Positions 21,031 through 32,562 of a DNA stretch of 64,000 bases are shown here, piece by piece. The notes below the pieces were generated by a model. It was not told the DNA's origin. It saw only the letters and a program-made list of their open reading frames with translations, and searched no databases. Within the stretch, counting starts at the first letter, position 1, and each line of letters begins with the position of its first letter. This DNA is from Mauremys mutica (taxonomy: Eukaryota > Chordata > Testudines > Geoemydidae): contig NC_059075.1 of NCBI RefSeq assembly GCF_020497125.1, positions 64,251,321 through 64,315,320 of the forward strand, given 5' to 3'. The translations under genes and the position numbers were made by a program.

Positions 21031-21510
21031 CTGTGATTGTTTTTAGGTTCCTAAAAGTTACGACCTGTCAGGCTCAGCATTCCAACACATAAATCCCATC
21101 ATGATCCCACCCATAATTCCTTCTGCATTGGATTACAGTCACTGGACTATAATTTCCATCTATACAGCACTTTTGGATAGCAAATATTAATGGTACTAGA
21201 GAAAACTAACTTCTATTTTATTTTACTGTTGGTACAATGTTGCATGGCGGGGGGGGATGTTGGAACAAGAGATAAATACTACAAACATTTAAATGAGAAA
21301 AAATAATTTGCTATTTGGGGAAAAATTGATAACATTAAACCAGGAAATCATAGGTGAAATTCTGTCTCCATTTAAATTAATGAGAGTTTTGCCATTGACT
21401 GTAGTGGAGCAAGGATTTTACCCCATGTCTTTAGTAAGAAACTATATGTCATCAGCATGCCTGGATAGAATTACATCCTTTGCATTACATGGTTTCTCAT
21501 TTTTTTACAG
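21031..21510. other. no recognisable feature
   Basis: Unique-looking sequence with a short G run at 21249-21255. Positions 21350-21420 include a scrap of the TTGACT...GGAG palindromic repeats seen elsewhere. Confidence 0.4.
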
Positions 21511-21745
21511 GCATTAAGAGGGAGGCAGCGTGCTCTAATAGACAGAGCACTGGGCTGGGATACCTGAAACCTGGTTTCTGTTCCCAGATCTACAACTAAC
21601 TTGCTGTGTGATTTTGAGCAAGTCACTTAATTGCCCCATGTCTCAGTTTCTCATATCTATAGTGTGAAGATAATTATACTGACCTACTTTGTAAAGCACT
21701 TTGAGATCTATTGGTGGAACATATGATATTATTATATTGCTGTTG
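21511..21745 (+). repeat. MIR-like SINE, nearly full length
   Basis: It begins with a tRNA-like head (GGCAGCGTGCTCTAATAGAC), runs through the core (CTTGCTGTGTGATTTTGAGC, AAGTCACTTAATTGCC) and ends in the L2-like tail (AAAGCACTTTGAGATCTATT). It is one of the best-kept MIR copies in the window. Confidence 0.75.
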
Positions 21746-22008
21746 AAGAAATAAAAAACCCACTGTAGAGTTGTTTGCCTGTATCAGTTGTACATTATAA
21801 ACCTATGTAAACTAGAGATGAGAAAAATCCCCAGGTTTGAGTACAGTCCAGTAATTCTGTATTAACCTTTGTGTGCTGGATAGACCCAAGCCTGGGGCAA
21901 AAGTAAATGGGGGTGAGAACATCAAGTGCTCAAAAGTGAGAGAACAGGGATATACAGGAGTCTTTTCACAAAATGTTTCCATCTTAATTTTGATTTGACT
22001 TGTTAGTA

Positions 22009-22319
22009 CAGGGGTAGGCAACCTATGGCACACTTGCCAAAGGCGGCACCTGAGCTGATTTTCAGTGGCACTCACACTGCCCGGGTCCTGGCTACCCGTC
22101 CAGGGGGCTCTGCATTTTAATTTAATTTTAAATGAAACTTCTTAAACATTTAAAAAACCTTATTTACTTTACATACAACAATAGTTTAGTTATATATTAT
22201 AGACTTATAGAAAGAGAACTTCTACCAATGTTAAAATGTATGACTGGCACGCAAAACCTTAAATCAGAGTGAATAAATGAAGACTCGGCACACCACTTCT
22301 GAAAGGTTGCCGACCCCTA
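22009..22319 (+). mobile_element. non-autonomous hAT, complete
   Basis: The ends CAGGGGTAGGCAACC and GGTTGCCGACCCCT are terminal inverted repeats. The flanks TGTTAGTA (22001-22008) and TGTTAATA (22320-22327) form an 8-bp target duplication with one mismatch, as hAT elements make. The body is AT-rich and non-coding. Same family as 4641, 25866 and 63373. Confidence 0.9.
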
Positions 22320-22327
22320 TGTTAATA

Positions 22328-23169
22328 TATTTTTTCTATATGATCCCCGGGATGATTTTTCTGATCATTTTAAGACTGTCCAAAGCATTGCTTTATATAT
22401 TTAAAGTTTTGCTTGTGGTTAATGAAACGGGGTGTGATGATGGAACAAGAACTTTACTTCCTGACCTATAGTGGAGCAGGGTGAGCCTGTTTGCCAGCAT
22501 GCAATATTTTTTTTTTTCAGGCCAAGGTGACAGAAAGGGTTATATTCCAGAACTGCACCCGAATCATTGAGAAATCCCAGAAGTACATATTCCACTGGGC
22601 GAGAGAACAATTTCCTGTAGCAAAAAGAAAATTCTTTTAGAAAGTTTCAGCTGTTTGAAACATTCAGCATTTGTTGAAATACTTTGAAGATTTGTCAAAA
22701 ACACAGAACACTTGGTTCCCCGCTTTTAATCCTACTGTATTTGCTGGGGGACGGACCGGGAAATATATTCTCTGGGGCAAGTAGCTCCCTAAAACAAATC
22801 ACATTATAATCCTTCCTTTTAAAAATAAGTAAATAAACCAACCTTAACGGGAAGACACATTATATAACCTAGGAGTTTTGCAAAGTATGACATACACAGA
22901 GTGGCATTTCACAGCGAGGTTTTGCTTCACAAATCAGTGCAGCAGACCTTCCCCTCCCCTCTTTTCTACAAATAAGTAATAAATACCAGACACAGAAGGT
23001 CAAATAAAAATTTGTGAGAAGGCAAGGGCAGCAGCAAGGATCACGATACTGCCAGTCAGAACTCCTCAATAATCAAGGGCGGAAGAGAGGAAGGAGCTGC
23101 TTCCCGGCTAAAACCCTGAACTGCAACTTCTGTGAGAGGAGCAGGAGGGAGGAGTTGAATTAAAGGGAC
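22328..23169. other. unique sequence upstream of a candidate exon
   Basis: No repeat family recognised. The last ~120 bases become more GC-rich and purine-rich toward the candidate exon that follows. Confidence 0.4.
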
Positions 23170-23323
23170 TCATTGGGAGCCTCCTCCACTTACAGTATGA
23201 GGAAGTGACGCTTTTAGTGAGCCCCAGAGAGAAAGAAGCAAAGTTTTGTTTGTTGTTTCCTCTTCGTCCCCCCTTCTCGGAGTAGCAGAACTGGGAACAG
23301 AGCTAGTGCCTTTAGCTTCCAAG
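23170..23323 (+). promoter_or_regulatory. candidate alternative promoter and 5' exon
   Basis: A local rise in GC and a purine-rich stretch (GAGGAAGTGACGC, 23201-23213; AGAGAGAAAGAAGC) is followed by GCTTCCAAGGTGAGCAAAC. There AAG|GTGAGC makes a strong splice donor at 23323/23324. This combination suggests a mostly non-coding 5' exon on the plus strand. No TATA box is evident and the upstream limit is a guess. The open frame at 23246-23653 crosses the donor and is not persuasive as coding. If real, the exon would belong to a gene whose other exons lie downstream, perhaps the same one as at 58.2-59.0 kb. Confidence 0.35.
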
Positions 23324-25689
23324 GTGAGCAAACAAATTCCACTCCCCACCCTCTTTCCTGCAGCTTCATTTTTGGTGTTAATTTATTTCCGTGTCAGTGG
23401 TATTGTCAGTGGGTTGGTCTGTGGTTATTTGGTGCAAGATGAGACGAAAAGAACTAGAGAGGGAGATCTGCTCTTAAGTTTCCGTTTGTATGGCCTTGAC
23501 ATCCCTCCCACTCCATCTCACCATTGCCAAATGACAGGAGCAGCTGACTTCGCCCTTCGGGGGCCCAGGCGCAAGCGGCTGGAGTTTAGCAGAAGTGCAG
23601 TGACACCAGTTCCTTTCTTGATGAGAAACACAGCTTTGGTTTCTTCTGTTTGAAAACAGGAAAGATTGAACTCCTTTAAAATACATTTAAAAAGAAGGCC
23701 CTGCAAAGCCATTCTCTTTTTTGTTTTTTGGGATTTTATTGTTGTTTTTGCCAAAGCCACATCAAGGCTCTAAATATGGGTTTGCAACTCTGCCCCCCGC
23801 CCCCTCCCCCCCACACACTTAAGAAGCAGTCTCTTGCGTGTTTTTTTTTCTCCTGTTAAAATTTCCATCCGATCCGTATCGGGATTTCAGTGCAAGATTT
23901 TTGAATGTTCCATGTTTTATTAGCCTTTGCAATGTGTAAAGTGAGGGGAAAGTGCTGTCTTTAAGCCTCCTGTGCATGTAGGAAGGAAGCTACATTATTT
24001 TTTTAAAATACTAAATTAAACAGGAGGGAGCTCTTGCTTTGCAACGTTCATAAATATCACTGAGATTTAATCAGTTTTGGATGTTTTTTTAACTTGTTTT
24101 TGACAATCTTGCATTCTAAGTTGTACAATTCTTCATCTGACTGTAACTGCAAAGGACTGATATTTTGCAGTTTACTAGTAAAAGCTGACAATACACCCAC
24201 GCACATATGTGAATGTCTTATATAATACAAGCCCTTTATTCTAATACATTTTAAACAAAGTTTTATTTTTGCTTTATAAAGCCTTGCAAGGTTGCAAGCC
24301 TACAGGATTTTTTTTCCACACTGCATTTTGTAGACTTATTTCACATTTGTTCTAAAACAAACAGTTGAAAATTTTATAATATGATAATAACTTGATTAAA
24401 TCCAGGTTTGCTGGTTTGTAAGCAGTGCAGAAGTTCTCTGCATCAAAGCAGTGAGCAAACAGCAAAGGGAGGGGAAACCAGAGAAGAAATATCCTAATGC
24501 AGAGACTGAGATTAGTTGTTTAGAGGATGATATTACAGTTCATAGCAGCCATTGCTTTGAGTGTATAATTACAATGTGATTGCATAGGAAGGCATTGTTG
24601 GAACTAATGTGCATACACAGGCTATTGTGCAAGACTTCAGTATGGAACAAAAAGTAGATTTGCATTGCAAATAGTAAAAAGAAAATGTAGCCCTTACTAA
24701 ACGGCTAAGTTCCTTTTTGCCTTTTGACCTCAAGTCATGATGATCCCTCCCTGACATATTACCAAACACCTGAAAGTTAAAGAGAGGAGAGGAAAATGAA
24801 GTTGTTTGCATTGCCCCACCTAAAAAGAAATGGGAGAAGGGAAGTATTGCACAGGAAACTGGTGCCACTACAGGAGTCCTAGATTTGATGTACTGCACAG
24901 AAAATACCTATAACAATGTCTGAACTTGTAAAAGATTTTGAAAGCTTATTGAATCAGTGGACTTGCAGTCTGACAATTCAGCGGATACTAAGCAGTCAGT
25001 TTTGCTAGCAGTTTGGTGGATTTTGTGTAGACTTCTGCTGTACAATTGTGACTCTAGTCAGGGCCTTGTCTCTTGTATACTGGGTGAGGAAAAACAAGTG
25101 CATTAAAATTAAAAAGTGGTTGCAATTCAGCTATCCTGTTTTTTGGTAGAGTGAGAGTCAAAAGAGGTAGTTTGCATGTTCTGTCACAAGAAGTAAAAGG
25201 TTCAGAAGAGGAGTGGTAATAGAGACCTGATGTTCCCAACTCTGGTGATTTTATTGTGAATCTGGCAATATTCAGTGTTGTTCTTTTAAAAAACAGATCC
25301 AGGAATCTTTTGATAACAGAGAATCTGTTTGCATTAATATTGTTGTTGTTTTATTTTATTATATATATAAAAATAATTCTAGCCCTCCCTGGAGGCATAC
25401 AAGCTTGAAAACATGACCTAAGTATACCCTAAAAGCCACAAAAACCAAGAGGCAAATAACCCACTCCCCAAATTTATTATTTTAAAAAAATCTCATGATT
25501 TTAAAGATATTTAATGATTTTTGGAGGGGCCCAAGTCATATTTTTTTTAAATATTTGGATTAGGCAATACTGGCAGAGCAATGGGTAGTTTGATCCATAC
25601 AGCAAACCTACCAATTCTTTGGAAAATCAGAACTTAAGAGGAACATTGATTTTTCAATAACAAATTTTGAACCTCTTTTTTCTGTAGGT
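23324..25689. other. unique sequence without recognised features
   Basis: About 2.4 kb, with C-rich (23796-23815) and T-rich runs and no recognised repeat or gene. Confidence 0.5.
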
Positions 25690-26475
25690 AGTGTTGGCTC
25701 CTACTTAGAGCAAGGAATTGGGAACTAGGATTTCTGGGTTCTATTCCTGAGTGCCACTGACTTGCTGTATGAACTTAGGCAAGTCTCTTTGACTAAGATT
25801 TTGAAAACTGGTGTGTAATTTTGCGTGTGTAAGTTCATAAGTGCTCAACTTGAGACACCGTAGAGCAGGGGTAGGCAACCTATGGCACGCGTGCCAAAGG
25901 CAGCACGCGAGCTGATTTTCAGTGACACTCACATTGCCTGGGTCCTGGCCACCGGTCTGGGGTGCTCTGCATTTTAATTTAATTTTAAATGAAGCTTCTT
26001 AAACATTTTTAAAAACCTTATTTACTTTACATACAACAATAATTTAGTTATATATTATAGGCTTATAGAAAGAGACCTTCTAAAAACATTAAAATATATT
26101 ACTGGCATGCAAAACCTTAAATTAGCGTGAATAAACGAAGACTTGGCACACCACTTCTGAAAGGTTGCCGACCCCTGCTGTAGAGCTTTTCAGAAGTGCT
26201 GGGCAGTGATTTCATTTGAAGTTGTGGGTGCTTGCCACTTACGAAAATCAGGTCCAAAGTGGCTCAAGCACTGAGAAATTGGAGCACCCAAGATCAGAGG
26301 CCACTTCTGGAGAAATTTGGCCTTAAACTCTACTTCAATTTCCTCAGATATGAAATGGGGATAAATACTGTCCTACTCTGTGGATGCTGTCAGGCTTACT
26401 TTTTGCTTATAAAGTGCTTTGAGATCCCCCTGGTAAAAGGAACTATAGAAGTGAGAAGTGTTATTTCATAATAAT
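25690..26475 (+). repeat. MIR-like SINE split by later insertions
   Basis: The left part (25690-25800: GGGTTCTATTCCTGAGTGCC, TTGCTGTATGAACTTAGGCA) and right part (about 26325-26475: CCTCAGATATGAAATGGGGA, AAAGTGCTTTGAGATCCCCC) are the two halves of one MIR. Between them lies a self-complementary repeat (AAGTTCATAAGTGCTCAACT ... AAGTGGCTCAAGCACTGAG) that was itself interrupted by the hAT at 25866. Three insertion layers are therefore stacked here. Confidence 0.65.
25866..26177 (+). mobile_element. non-autonomous hAT, complete
   Basis: The ends are CAGGGGTAGGCAACC and GGTTGCCGACCCCTG. The 8-bp flanks are CCGTAGAG (25858-25865) and CTGTAGAG (26178-26185), with one mismatch. It is the closest relative of the copy at 22009, in the same orientation. 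Confidence 0.92.
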
Positions 26476-26831
26476 GTCTTGGAAGCTTAGGGTAGATTTC
26501 AGCTCTACCAGAAATGTAATTCCTTTGATGTGTATATACACATCAGTTTATTACTGTAGGTTTTCCCTATCATCGGGCAAATAGTGCATATACAATTATA
26601 CTTAGTTCTCTTGAACAAAGAGCATTGAGTTTGTTTTAAGCAGAAATTTACTTGAGCTTTGCAAATAACTTATAAACCACAATATGTAGGTCAAATGGTA
26701 GACCCACTGACCTTGCCAGTGTTCCTTCAGTGAACCACCAGTAAATTAAAATAAAATAAATAAGGTATTTTAATCAGTGCATGATTGAACCGTTATGTAC
26801 TTGTGCATTTCTCTTCATCCTGCTCCTCCTA

Positions 26832-26951
26832 GGGTGACCAGACAGCAAGTGTGAAAAATCGGGACAGGAGGTGGGGGGTAATAGGAGCCTATATAAGAAA
26901 AAGACACCAAAATTGGGACTGTCCCTATAAAATCGGGACATCTGGTCACCT
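26832..26951. mobile_element. short MITE with TA flanks
   Basis: The ends GGGTGACCAGA and TCTGGTCACC are inverted repeats, and TA is present on both sides (26830-26831, 26952-26953). Inside, AAAAATCGGGACAGGAGGTG and GGGACTGTCCCTATAAAATC are also partly inverted. A TA duplication points to Tc1/mariner mobilisation. A longer relative is at 51767. Confidence 0.75.
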
Positions 26952-27245
26952 TAGCTCCTCCTGTCTGACTCATTTAGTGAAACTCATAATCACGTGTTCT
27001 GACATCAAAATTATTTCCAGAAAGAAAGACAAAAAAATCCTCAGAAATGCAATTGTTTCTTGTGCTGTAATGCAGAAAGATCAGCTCTCACTGAAATCTT
27101 TTGTTTTCTTACAACTCATATGAAAGAAGTCTTAGGCCATGTTCCTGCAAATCCTTACACAGATAAATAGCTTTATTCTCATGAATAATCTCATGATATT
27201 CAATGAGATGACTCATAGGCATATAGTTACATGCAGAAGAGTGTG

Positions 27246-27385
27246 CAATATTGAGGGGTTAGACCCTGATCCTTCAGAGACTTAACTATATGCTTTACTT
27301 TACACACCTGAGTTGTCCATTGGAGCCAGTGGGACTCCTCACATGCATAAAGTTAAGCATGTGCATAAATCTTCGCAGAATCAGG
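27246..27385. repeat. palindromic repeat
   Basis: ACCCTGATCCTTCAGAGACT at the left and GCAGAATCAGGGA at the right, with GCTTTACTTTACACACCTGA against CACATGCATAAAGTTAAGCA, make an imperfect palindrome around CCATTGGAGCCAGTGGGA. It resembles a non-autonomous foldback element; superfamily unknown. Confidence 0.55.
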
Positions 27386-27546
27386 GACTAGATTTTAATA
27401 CATATGAAAACAGTAGGCTTTTTGAACCATTCTATTCAAATCAGTATCAAGGATACAATTGTCTATTCAGCTTTTCTAGGATGGTTCAAGAAACCTCTAG
27501 AAAGATTATGCTTTTTTCATTAAACTTTATTGGACTTTATGATGAA

Positions 27547-28892
27547 TAGAGCCCTACCAAATTCACGGCCATGTGTCATGAACCAGGAAATCTGGTCTCC
27601 TGCCATGAAATCTGATCTTTTGTGTGCTTTTACCCTATACTATACTGATTTCACAGCACAGACCAGCGTTTCTTAAATTGTGGGTCCTGACCCAAAAGGG
27701 AGTTGCAGGGGTGGTTGCAAGATTATTTTAGGGGGATCGGGGTATTGCTACCCTTACTTCTGCACTGCCTTCAGAGCTGGGCAGCCGGAGAGTGGCAGCT
27801 GTTATCTGGGTGCCCAGCTGTGAAGGCAGCACCTGCCAGCAGCAGTGCAGAAGTAAGAGTGGCAATATCATACCCTGCCACCCTTACTTCTGCGCTGCTG
27901 CCTTCAGAGCTGGGCGGCCCGAGAGGGGAGGCTCCTGACTGAGGGCCCAGCTCTGCAGGCAGCAGCGCAGAAATAAGGAGAGCAATACTATGCCGTCCTT
28001 ACTTCTGTGCTGCTGCTGATGGTGGCTCTGCCTTCAGAGCTGGGATCCTGGCCAGCAGTTGCTGCTCTCCAGCTATCCAGCTCTGAAGGCAGTCCCACCA
28101 CCACCAGCAGCGCAGAAGAAAGGGTAGCAGTACCGCAACCCCCTCTGCAATAACCTTGTGACCCCCCGACAACTCCTTTTTGGGTCAGGACCTAAGTTCG
28201 CTCTAAGCTGTGCGGCCGTGCAGCTGCCTATTAAGCCCCGCGCAGGAGCTTAGTGCTGTGGCTGGGAGAGATGCCTCTCCCCCAGCACGGACCTGCTGCA
28301 GCTGGGGGGGAGGCCCCTCCCCCTGCTGGACCCAGCACAGACCTGCTGTGGTTGGGGGGAGGTACCCCTCCCCCTAGGCCAGGTGCTGCTGCGGGGGGAG
28401 AGAGATGAGGGGAGTCCTCTCTCTCTGCCGTAGCTCCCAGGCAGCCTGCACCCCAAACCCTTCATCCCTGACCCCACCCCATAACCCGCACCCCCAGCTG
28501 GAGCTCTCACCTCCCTGTACCCCAACCCTCTGCCTCAGCCCTGAGCCCCTAATCCCTGGCCCCACCCCTTACACACACACACACACCCCCGCACTCCAAT
28601 CCTGTGCCCCAGGCCTGAGCCCCCTCCCGCACTCTGAACCACTCAGCCCCACCCCTACCACATTAATTTTGTTATGTGCACCAGTATGGAGGTGATGTGT
28701 GTATTGGTGCACATAACAAAATTCATTCCGCACATGCATGGGAAAAATTTGAAGGAACATTGGTCAGGACCCCTACAATTATAACATAATGAAATTTTAG
28801 ATTAAAATACCTGAAATAATGAAATTTATGATTTTTAAAATCCTGTGACCATGAAATTGACCAAAATGGACCATGAATTTGGTAAGGCCTTA
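27547..28892 (+). mobile_element. non-autonomous hAT, with another hAT inside
   Basis: The ends TAGAGCCCTACCAAATTCA and TGAATTTGGTAAGGCCTTA are terminal inverted repeats. The flanks ATGATGAA (27539-27546) and ATTATGAA (28893-28900) give an 8-bp duplication with one mismatch. The interior repeats CCTTACTTCTGCGCTGCTG and CCTTCAGAGCTGGG several times in both directions. A related copy lies in opposite orientation at 33105-33857. A second hAT sits inside at 28192-28762. Confidence 0.85.
28192..28762. mobile_element. non-autonomous hAT nested in another hAT
   Basis: GTCAGGAC occurs immediately on both sides (28184-28191 and 28763-28770), a perfect 8-bp target duplication. The ends CTAAGTTCGCTCTAAG and GAAGGAACATTG are diverged inverted repeats of the CAATGTTCCCTCTAAG type. 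The inner right part is a long palindrome (ATTTTGTTATGTGCACCA against TTGGTGCACATAACAAAAT). A short (CA)n tract is at 28570-28589. Confidence 0.85.
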
Positions 28893-28900
28893 ATTATGAA

Positions 28901-29289
28901 GATATTGGAGGGGCGGGGGGGAATATACAGCCAACTCTCCCAGAGTTCATTACCTGAAGTTCTCCTCATCCCCCAGGGAAAAAAAAATCCAAACAAACAC
29001 TTGTTTTTTTCTTTTTTAATACTAGTCAGTGCTTAATTGTGTTTGAACTACATTGCTTTTTTTTTTTTTTTACTTCTAATAGACATTTGTTCTATTGTTT
29101 CACCCAGCTGATCAAATAAAAAAATGGTTAGAGTAAAATGATTTCTGGCTAGGGTAAACTTTGACATAATTTTTATATCTTATTTCCTTTCATTTTGTTT
29201 GCAATTTTTAACGGATATTTTTGCTGCTATATTTATTCAAAAACATGTTGATTCTATTAAATTAAAATGCAAAGGACTCTTCATTTTGC
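28901..29289. other. AT-rich unique sequence
   Basis: Poly-T runs near 29058-29071; nothing recognised. Confidence 0.45.
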
Positions 29290-30240
29290 CTTAACATCAC
29301 AAATCTTCCCAGTAATATGAAAAAAAGAAACCCAAATCACTTCAACCGTGAATTCACCTCTCCTCATAGCTGTGAAGAAAAGATAAGTTTTGCAACACAT
29401 GCCTGGAAGATTAACAAATTCTGGCACTGGCAGATCAAGGGCGAGGAGCAAGTTCCAAAACAGAGACTTCTCACAGAGAACACATCTCCAGCACTTCTTT
29501 TCTATTTGCAGCAAGGGACCACCTTCTTCAGCACCTCCACTGATCAGAATTGTGGCAATATGGCAAAGGGAGATTGTCTGCTGCAGAGGTTTTGGTTATG
29601 TTCTGCGTCATGTTCCCTCTAGCATGACTTTCATATACCCTGCATCCAAACCAAAAAGTCCATCAGTTGTGCATAGGTCATGCTATGTGGTACATGTGAG
29701 ACCCCTGGAGAGAGATGGTTCCTTTGCTAATCCATTGACAGCTATACAGTTGAACACCAACACTTTGAATTCCATGTGGAAGTTCACTGGCAGCCTGTGC
29801 ATCTCCTGGAGCACTGATAGAGTGTGTTTCCATCCATGACACTGCTTAATAAGCAGACCACGGCATTCTCCTTAGCTTCTGTTTGTGAATGGTTCCAAGC
29901 TGTAGCCCTTTCTAGAGTGCATTGCACCAATCTAATCTTGAGGTGGAAAAAGTGTGGATAATCCTAGCAAGATCAGAGAGAAAAGGTTCTCACCAGGAGA
30001 AATGAAGAAAGTGCTTTTGATTATAGCCACTACCTGGACATCCAGGAGCAGCCTAAGATCTAATAAAACACCTAAGTTCCACATCTCTAATACAGACAGT
30101 GGTCACATAGTTAGGGATGCTGAGATAAATTCTGCTAACTCTTCTGACTGCTTTTCCCCAACGTGACAGCATTCTCAGTCTTGTCTAGATTAAATTGTGA
30201 CCACCTGCCTCTCTTCCACACTCAGATAGACAATGGTTTA
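29290..30240 (-). pseudogene. L2-like LINE, reverse transcriptase C-terminal part
   Basis: Read on the minus strand with frameshifts, the right part contains FNLDKTENAV-like sequence (the conserved NxDKTE block of L2-type reverse transcriptase). The middle gives MHRLPVNFHMEFKVLVFNCI, matching the LHWLPVxxRIxFK block. Further left come SAGDVFSVRSLCFGT and LLIFQACCKTYLFF, the AFSVxxPRLWNSLP-to-KTxLF end of ORF2. The blocks are in the right order at plausible spacing. The sequence is too decayed to encode protein, and the 3' UTR was not recognised. Confidence 0.65.
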
Positions 30241-30490
30241 TTTTATTTATTCTATACTACATAAAATGTACTGACACACTTTGGAATTCACATATCTTTT
30301 GATCACCATTGAATCTGACAAGCAGTCATATGTACTAATAAATTACACTACTACCTGTTGTTGCTTTGACAGCTAGTGTTTAGCATGAAATTAGACTTGT
30401 AATTTTTTTTTTTTTAGTATGAAGTTAAAATAAAGACTGGGAGAACCCAGATAAGTTTAGAACTTGTCAAAATAAGCTATTTTGACAGAC
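30241..30490. other. no recognisable feature
   Basis: AT-rich; nothing recognised. Confidence 0.4.
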
Positions 30491-30499
30491 ACATAAAAA

Positions 30500-30560
30500 A
30501 GCACGGGAGGACTCCTGGGTTCTATTCCTAGCTTTGTCACTGACTTGTTGTGCATTCAGT
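30500..30560 (+). repeat. MIR-like SINE scrap
   Basis: GGGAGGACTCCTGGGTTCTA and AGCTTTGTCACTGACTTGTT match the MIR core; the rest is lost. Confidence 0.5.
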
Positions 30561-30852
30561 GTTTGAATACAAAGAGAGAGAGCCAAGACAGTGCAACATT
30601 CAGGTTTCATTCCTCCTCTACATATGCTGGCCTCTCATAAAGTACTTCCTGAAAGTGTAATTCTCTAGTTCCTTGACATTACCCTATACATAATCATACT
30701 ACAGCTGCTCCCATGGGGAAGCTATCTGGCACAACACTTTTTTGTCACCTTTGTTTCAGAAAGAAAAACTGAACATGTATACTATAACTCATTAACATAT
30801 TTAATGTATAAGTCTCCCTTATATATAAAAACTTAATATCAACATATTTTTG

Positions 30853-30997
30853 CAAAAAGAACAGGCGTACTTGTGGCACCTTAGAGACTAACAAATTTGT
30901 GAAAGCTTATGCTCAAATAAATTTGTTAGTCTCTAAGGTGCCACAAGTACTCCTGTTCTTTTTGCGGATGCAGACTAACACGGCTACTACTCTGAAA
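30853..30997 (+). mobile_element. Penelope-like element terminus arranged as a foldback
   Basis: The right part (GTGAAAGCTTATGCTC, then TTGTTAGTCTCTAAGGTGCC, then CGGCTACTACTCTGAAA) is the end of a Penelope-like element family. The left 46 bases (30853-30898) are the reverse complement of 30919-30964 with one mismatch, so this copy is an inverted duplication with a ~20-base loop. Related copies are at 39172 and 42665. Flanking sequences TCAACATATTTTTG and TCTAACATTTTTAG are an imperfect target duplication. The family call rests on recalled turtle Penelope-like termini. Confidence 0.65.
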
Positions 30998-31012
30998 TCT
31001 AACATTTTTAGA

Positions 31013-31269
31013 CTAACTCTTCACTTGCTTGGGAACTAATCTCTGGATCTGGCAAGTTTGGGTTTTTTTGTTTTTTTTCGCTTTAATATTTGTACATAGT
31101 CTTTTGTATAACTTCTAGGCAGGTTGGTGATGGAGCAAGTATAACTTGTTTCTTCTGGTGATGTGGTGTGTTGAGAATCTTTTCCAATATCTATTAATCG
31201 CTTGTGAGCCTGTGTTCCTGATGATCAAGTCACAGAGCAGTGTATATTTCTCTATTCTCCACATCTATG
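31013..31269. other. no recognisable feature
   Basis: Possibly the 3' side of the Gypsy remnant that follows, but without a motif that proves it. Confidence 0.35.
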
Positions 31270-31900
31270 TCTTGTGTTCATAGTGAGTGAATGTATTTTA
31301 GTTTCAGTTAAATATATGTCTATCCCCTGTTGTCATATGAATGAGGATTTATCTATTCAGTACATCTTGCCTGCTTCCAATTGCATGATGTGGCCCAAGG
31401 AAATAATTGGATTTTGGCAGGATCTCCTGTTGTGATTTTTGGAAGGTCTTTAGCTTGTCAATCATAGCAGGTTTTGGCCTTTGCAAGTCTCTCTTCCTTT
31501 TTGTCTGTTACTCCTTCCACCACTGTCAAGTATAGTAATGCTGGGGCTATGGACAGCAAGGTACGCATGTCTCAACATCAAACATTGCAATGGGCTGCTA
31601 TTAAGGCCTTCTGTGGGAGTTTTTCTTAATTCAATAATAATTTGCCATATATTTTCTTTGCTTTTTGCAGATTTCTTTAGTAGAATCTTAGCAATTTTTA
31701 ACAGCCAGTTCAGGTTTCTCATTTGACTGACTATTGTATGGTGATGATGTGATATGATGGAATTCCCATTCCCAGTTAAATTGCAGGAATTTGCTGTTGG
31801 GATACCATGCTGCTGAAATGCTTCTTGCTTTGTCTGTGATGGCCTCTATGGTAGTGTCTGACAGTTCATCTGGTTTTAGAGGTCTGAATAGTAGTCTACA
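31270..31900 (-). pseudogene. Gypsy retrotransposon, integrase C-terminal part
   Basis: The minus strand encodes a Gypsy-class integrase end. WEWEFHHITSSPYNSQSN near 31700-31770 matches the WxFxHxTSSPxxPQSNG core block. The open frame below it reads LLKIAKILLKKSAKSKENIW and IIIELRKTPTEGLNSSPLQC, the RNTPTxGLxxSPAQ block. In a live element this enzyme inserts the DNA copy. Frameshifts and a missing upstream pol make it inactive. On the minus strand gag precedes it directly, so the protease, reverse transcriptase and RNase H have been deleted. Confidence 0.7.
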
Positions 31901-31959
31901 GTAATGAGGTAGTTGGTGGTGAAAAGGTCATACTTTGCACCAAGGTCAGTTGGGGATGT

Positions 31960-32562
31960 TGTCTATTTTTCTTTTATTTTAATGCTTTCCCTTTGCTACT
32001 TGGTGAATTATCTCTTGCTGGCTTCATTTACTCTCTGTTTTGATGTGAGCTTGTTCACTAGCTTTGCATATGTTTATAGCTTTTGGCAGAGTTAGTGTGG
32101 GATCTCTTAGCATTCTCGTTTGAGCTTCTGCATCTTTCATCTCTATTACTAAGTTACCATTAATTAGTTAATCTTTTAAATTTGATAATCACAGAAGTTG
32201 GCCATTTTGCACAGTCGGGCAATATACTGATTTATTGTTTCTCCATTTTTTTTCATCACAGTTGTTGGAAATAGGGCCGGTTCCAGGGGTTTGGCCACCC
32301 CAAGCAGCCAAAAAAAAAAAAAGCCGCGATTGCGATCTGCAGCAATTCAGCAGGAGGTCCTTCACTCCAAGCGGGAATGAGGGACCCTCTGCCGAATTGC
32401 CGCCAAATACGTGAAAGTGCTGCCCCTCTCCGGAGTTGCCACCCCAAGCACCTGCTTGATAAGCTGGTGCCTGGAGCCGGCCCTGATTGGAAAGATACCT
32501 TTTGTATGAGACATTTTGTGGGTTGAAAATGCTTTTGGAGCGATTCTAGGGTTTTACATTTG
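31960..32562 (-). pseudogene. Gypsy retrotransposon, gag capsid remnant
   Basis: Read on the minus strand from 32562, KCKTLESLQKHFQPTKCLIQ resembles the segment of Gypsy capsid before the conserved core. After the hAT insert at 32272-32485 it continues with NGETINQYIARLCKMANFCD, then NAKRSHTNSAKSYKH-like sequence, where intact elements have RMLRDPxLTLxKAIxICxASE. The protein packages element RNA in intact copies. Several stops are present. Confidence 0.6.
32272..32485 (+). mobile_element. non-autonomous hAT inserted in Gypsy gag
   Basis: The ends TAGGGCCGGTTCCAGG and CCTGGAGCCGGCCCTG are inverted repeats. The flanks GTTGGAAA (32264-32271) and ATTGGAAA (32486-32493) are an 8-bp duplication with one mismatch. 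Related at its ends to the hAT at 41846. Confidence 0.9.
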
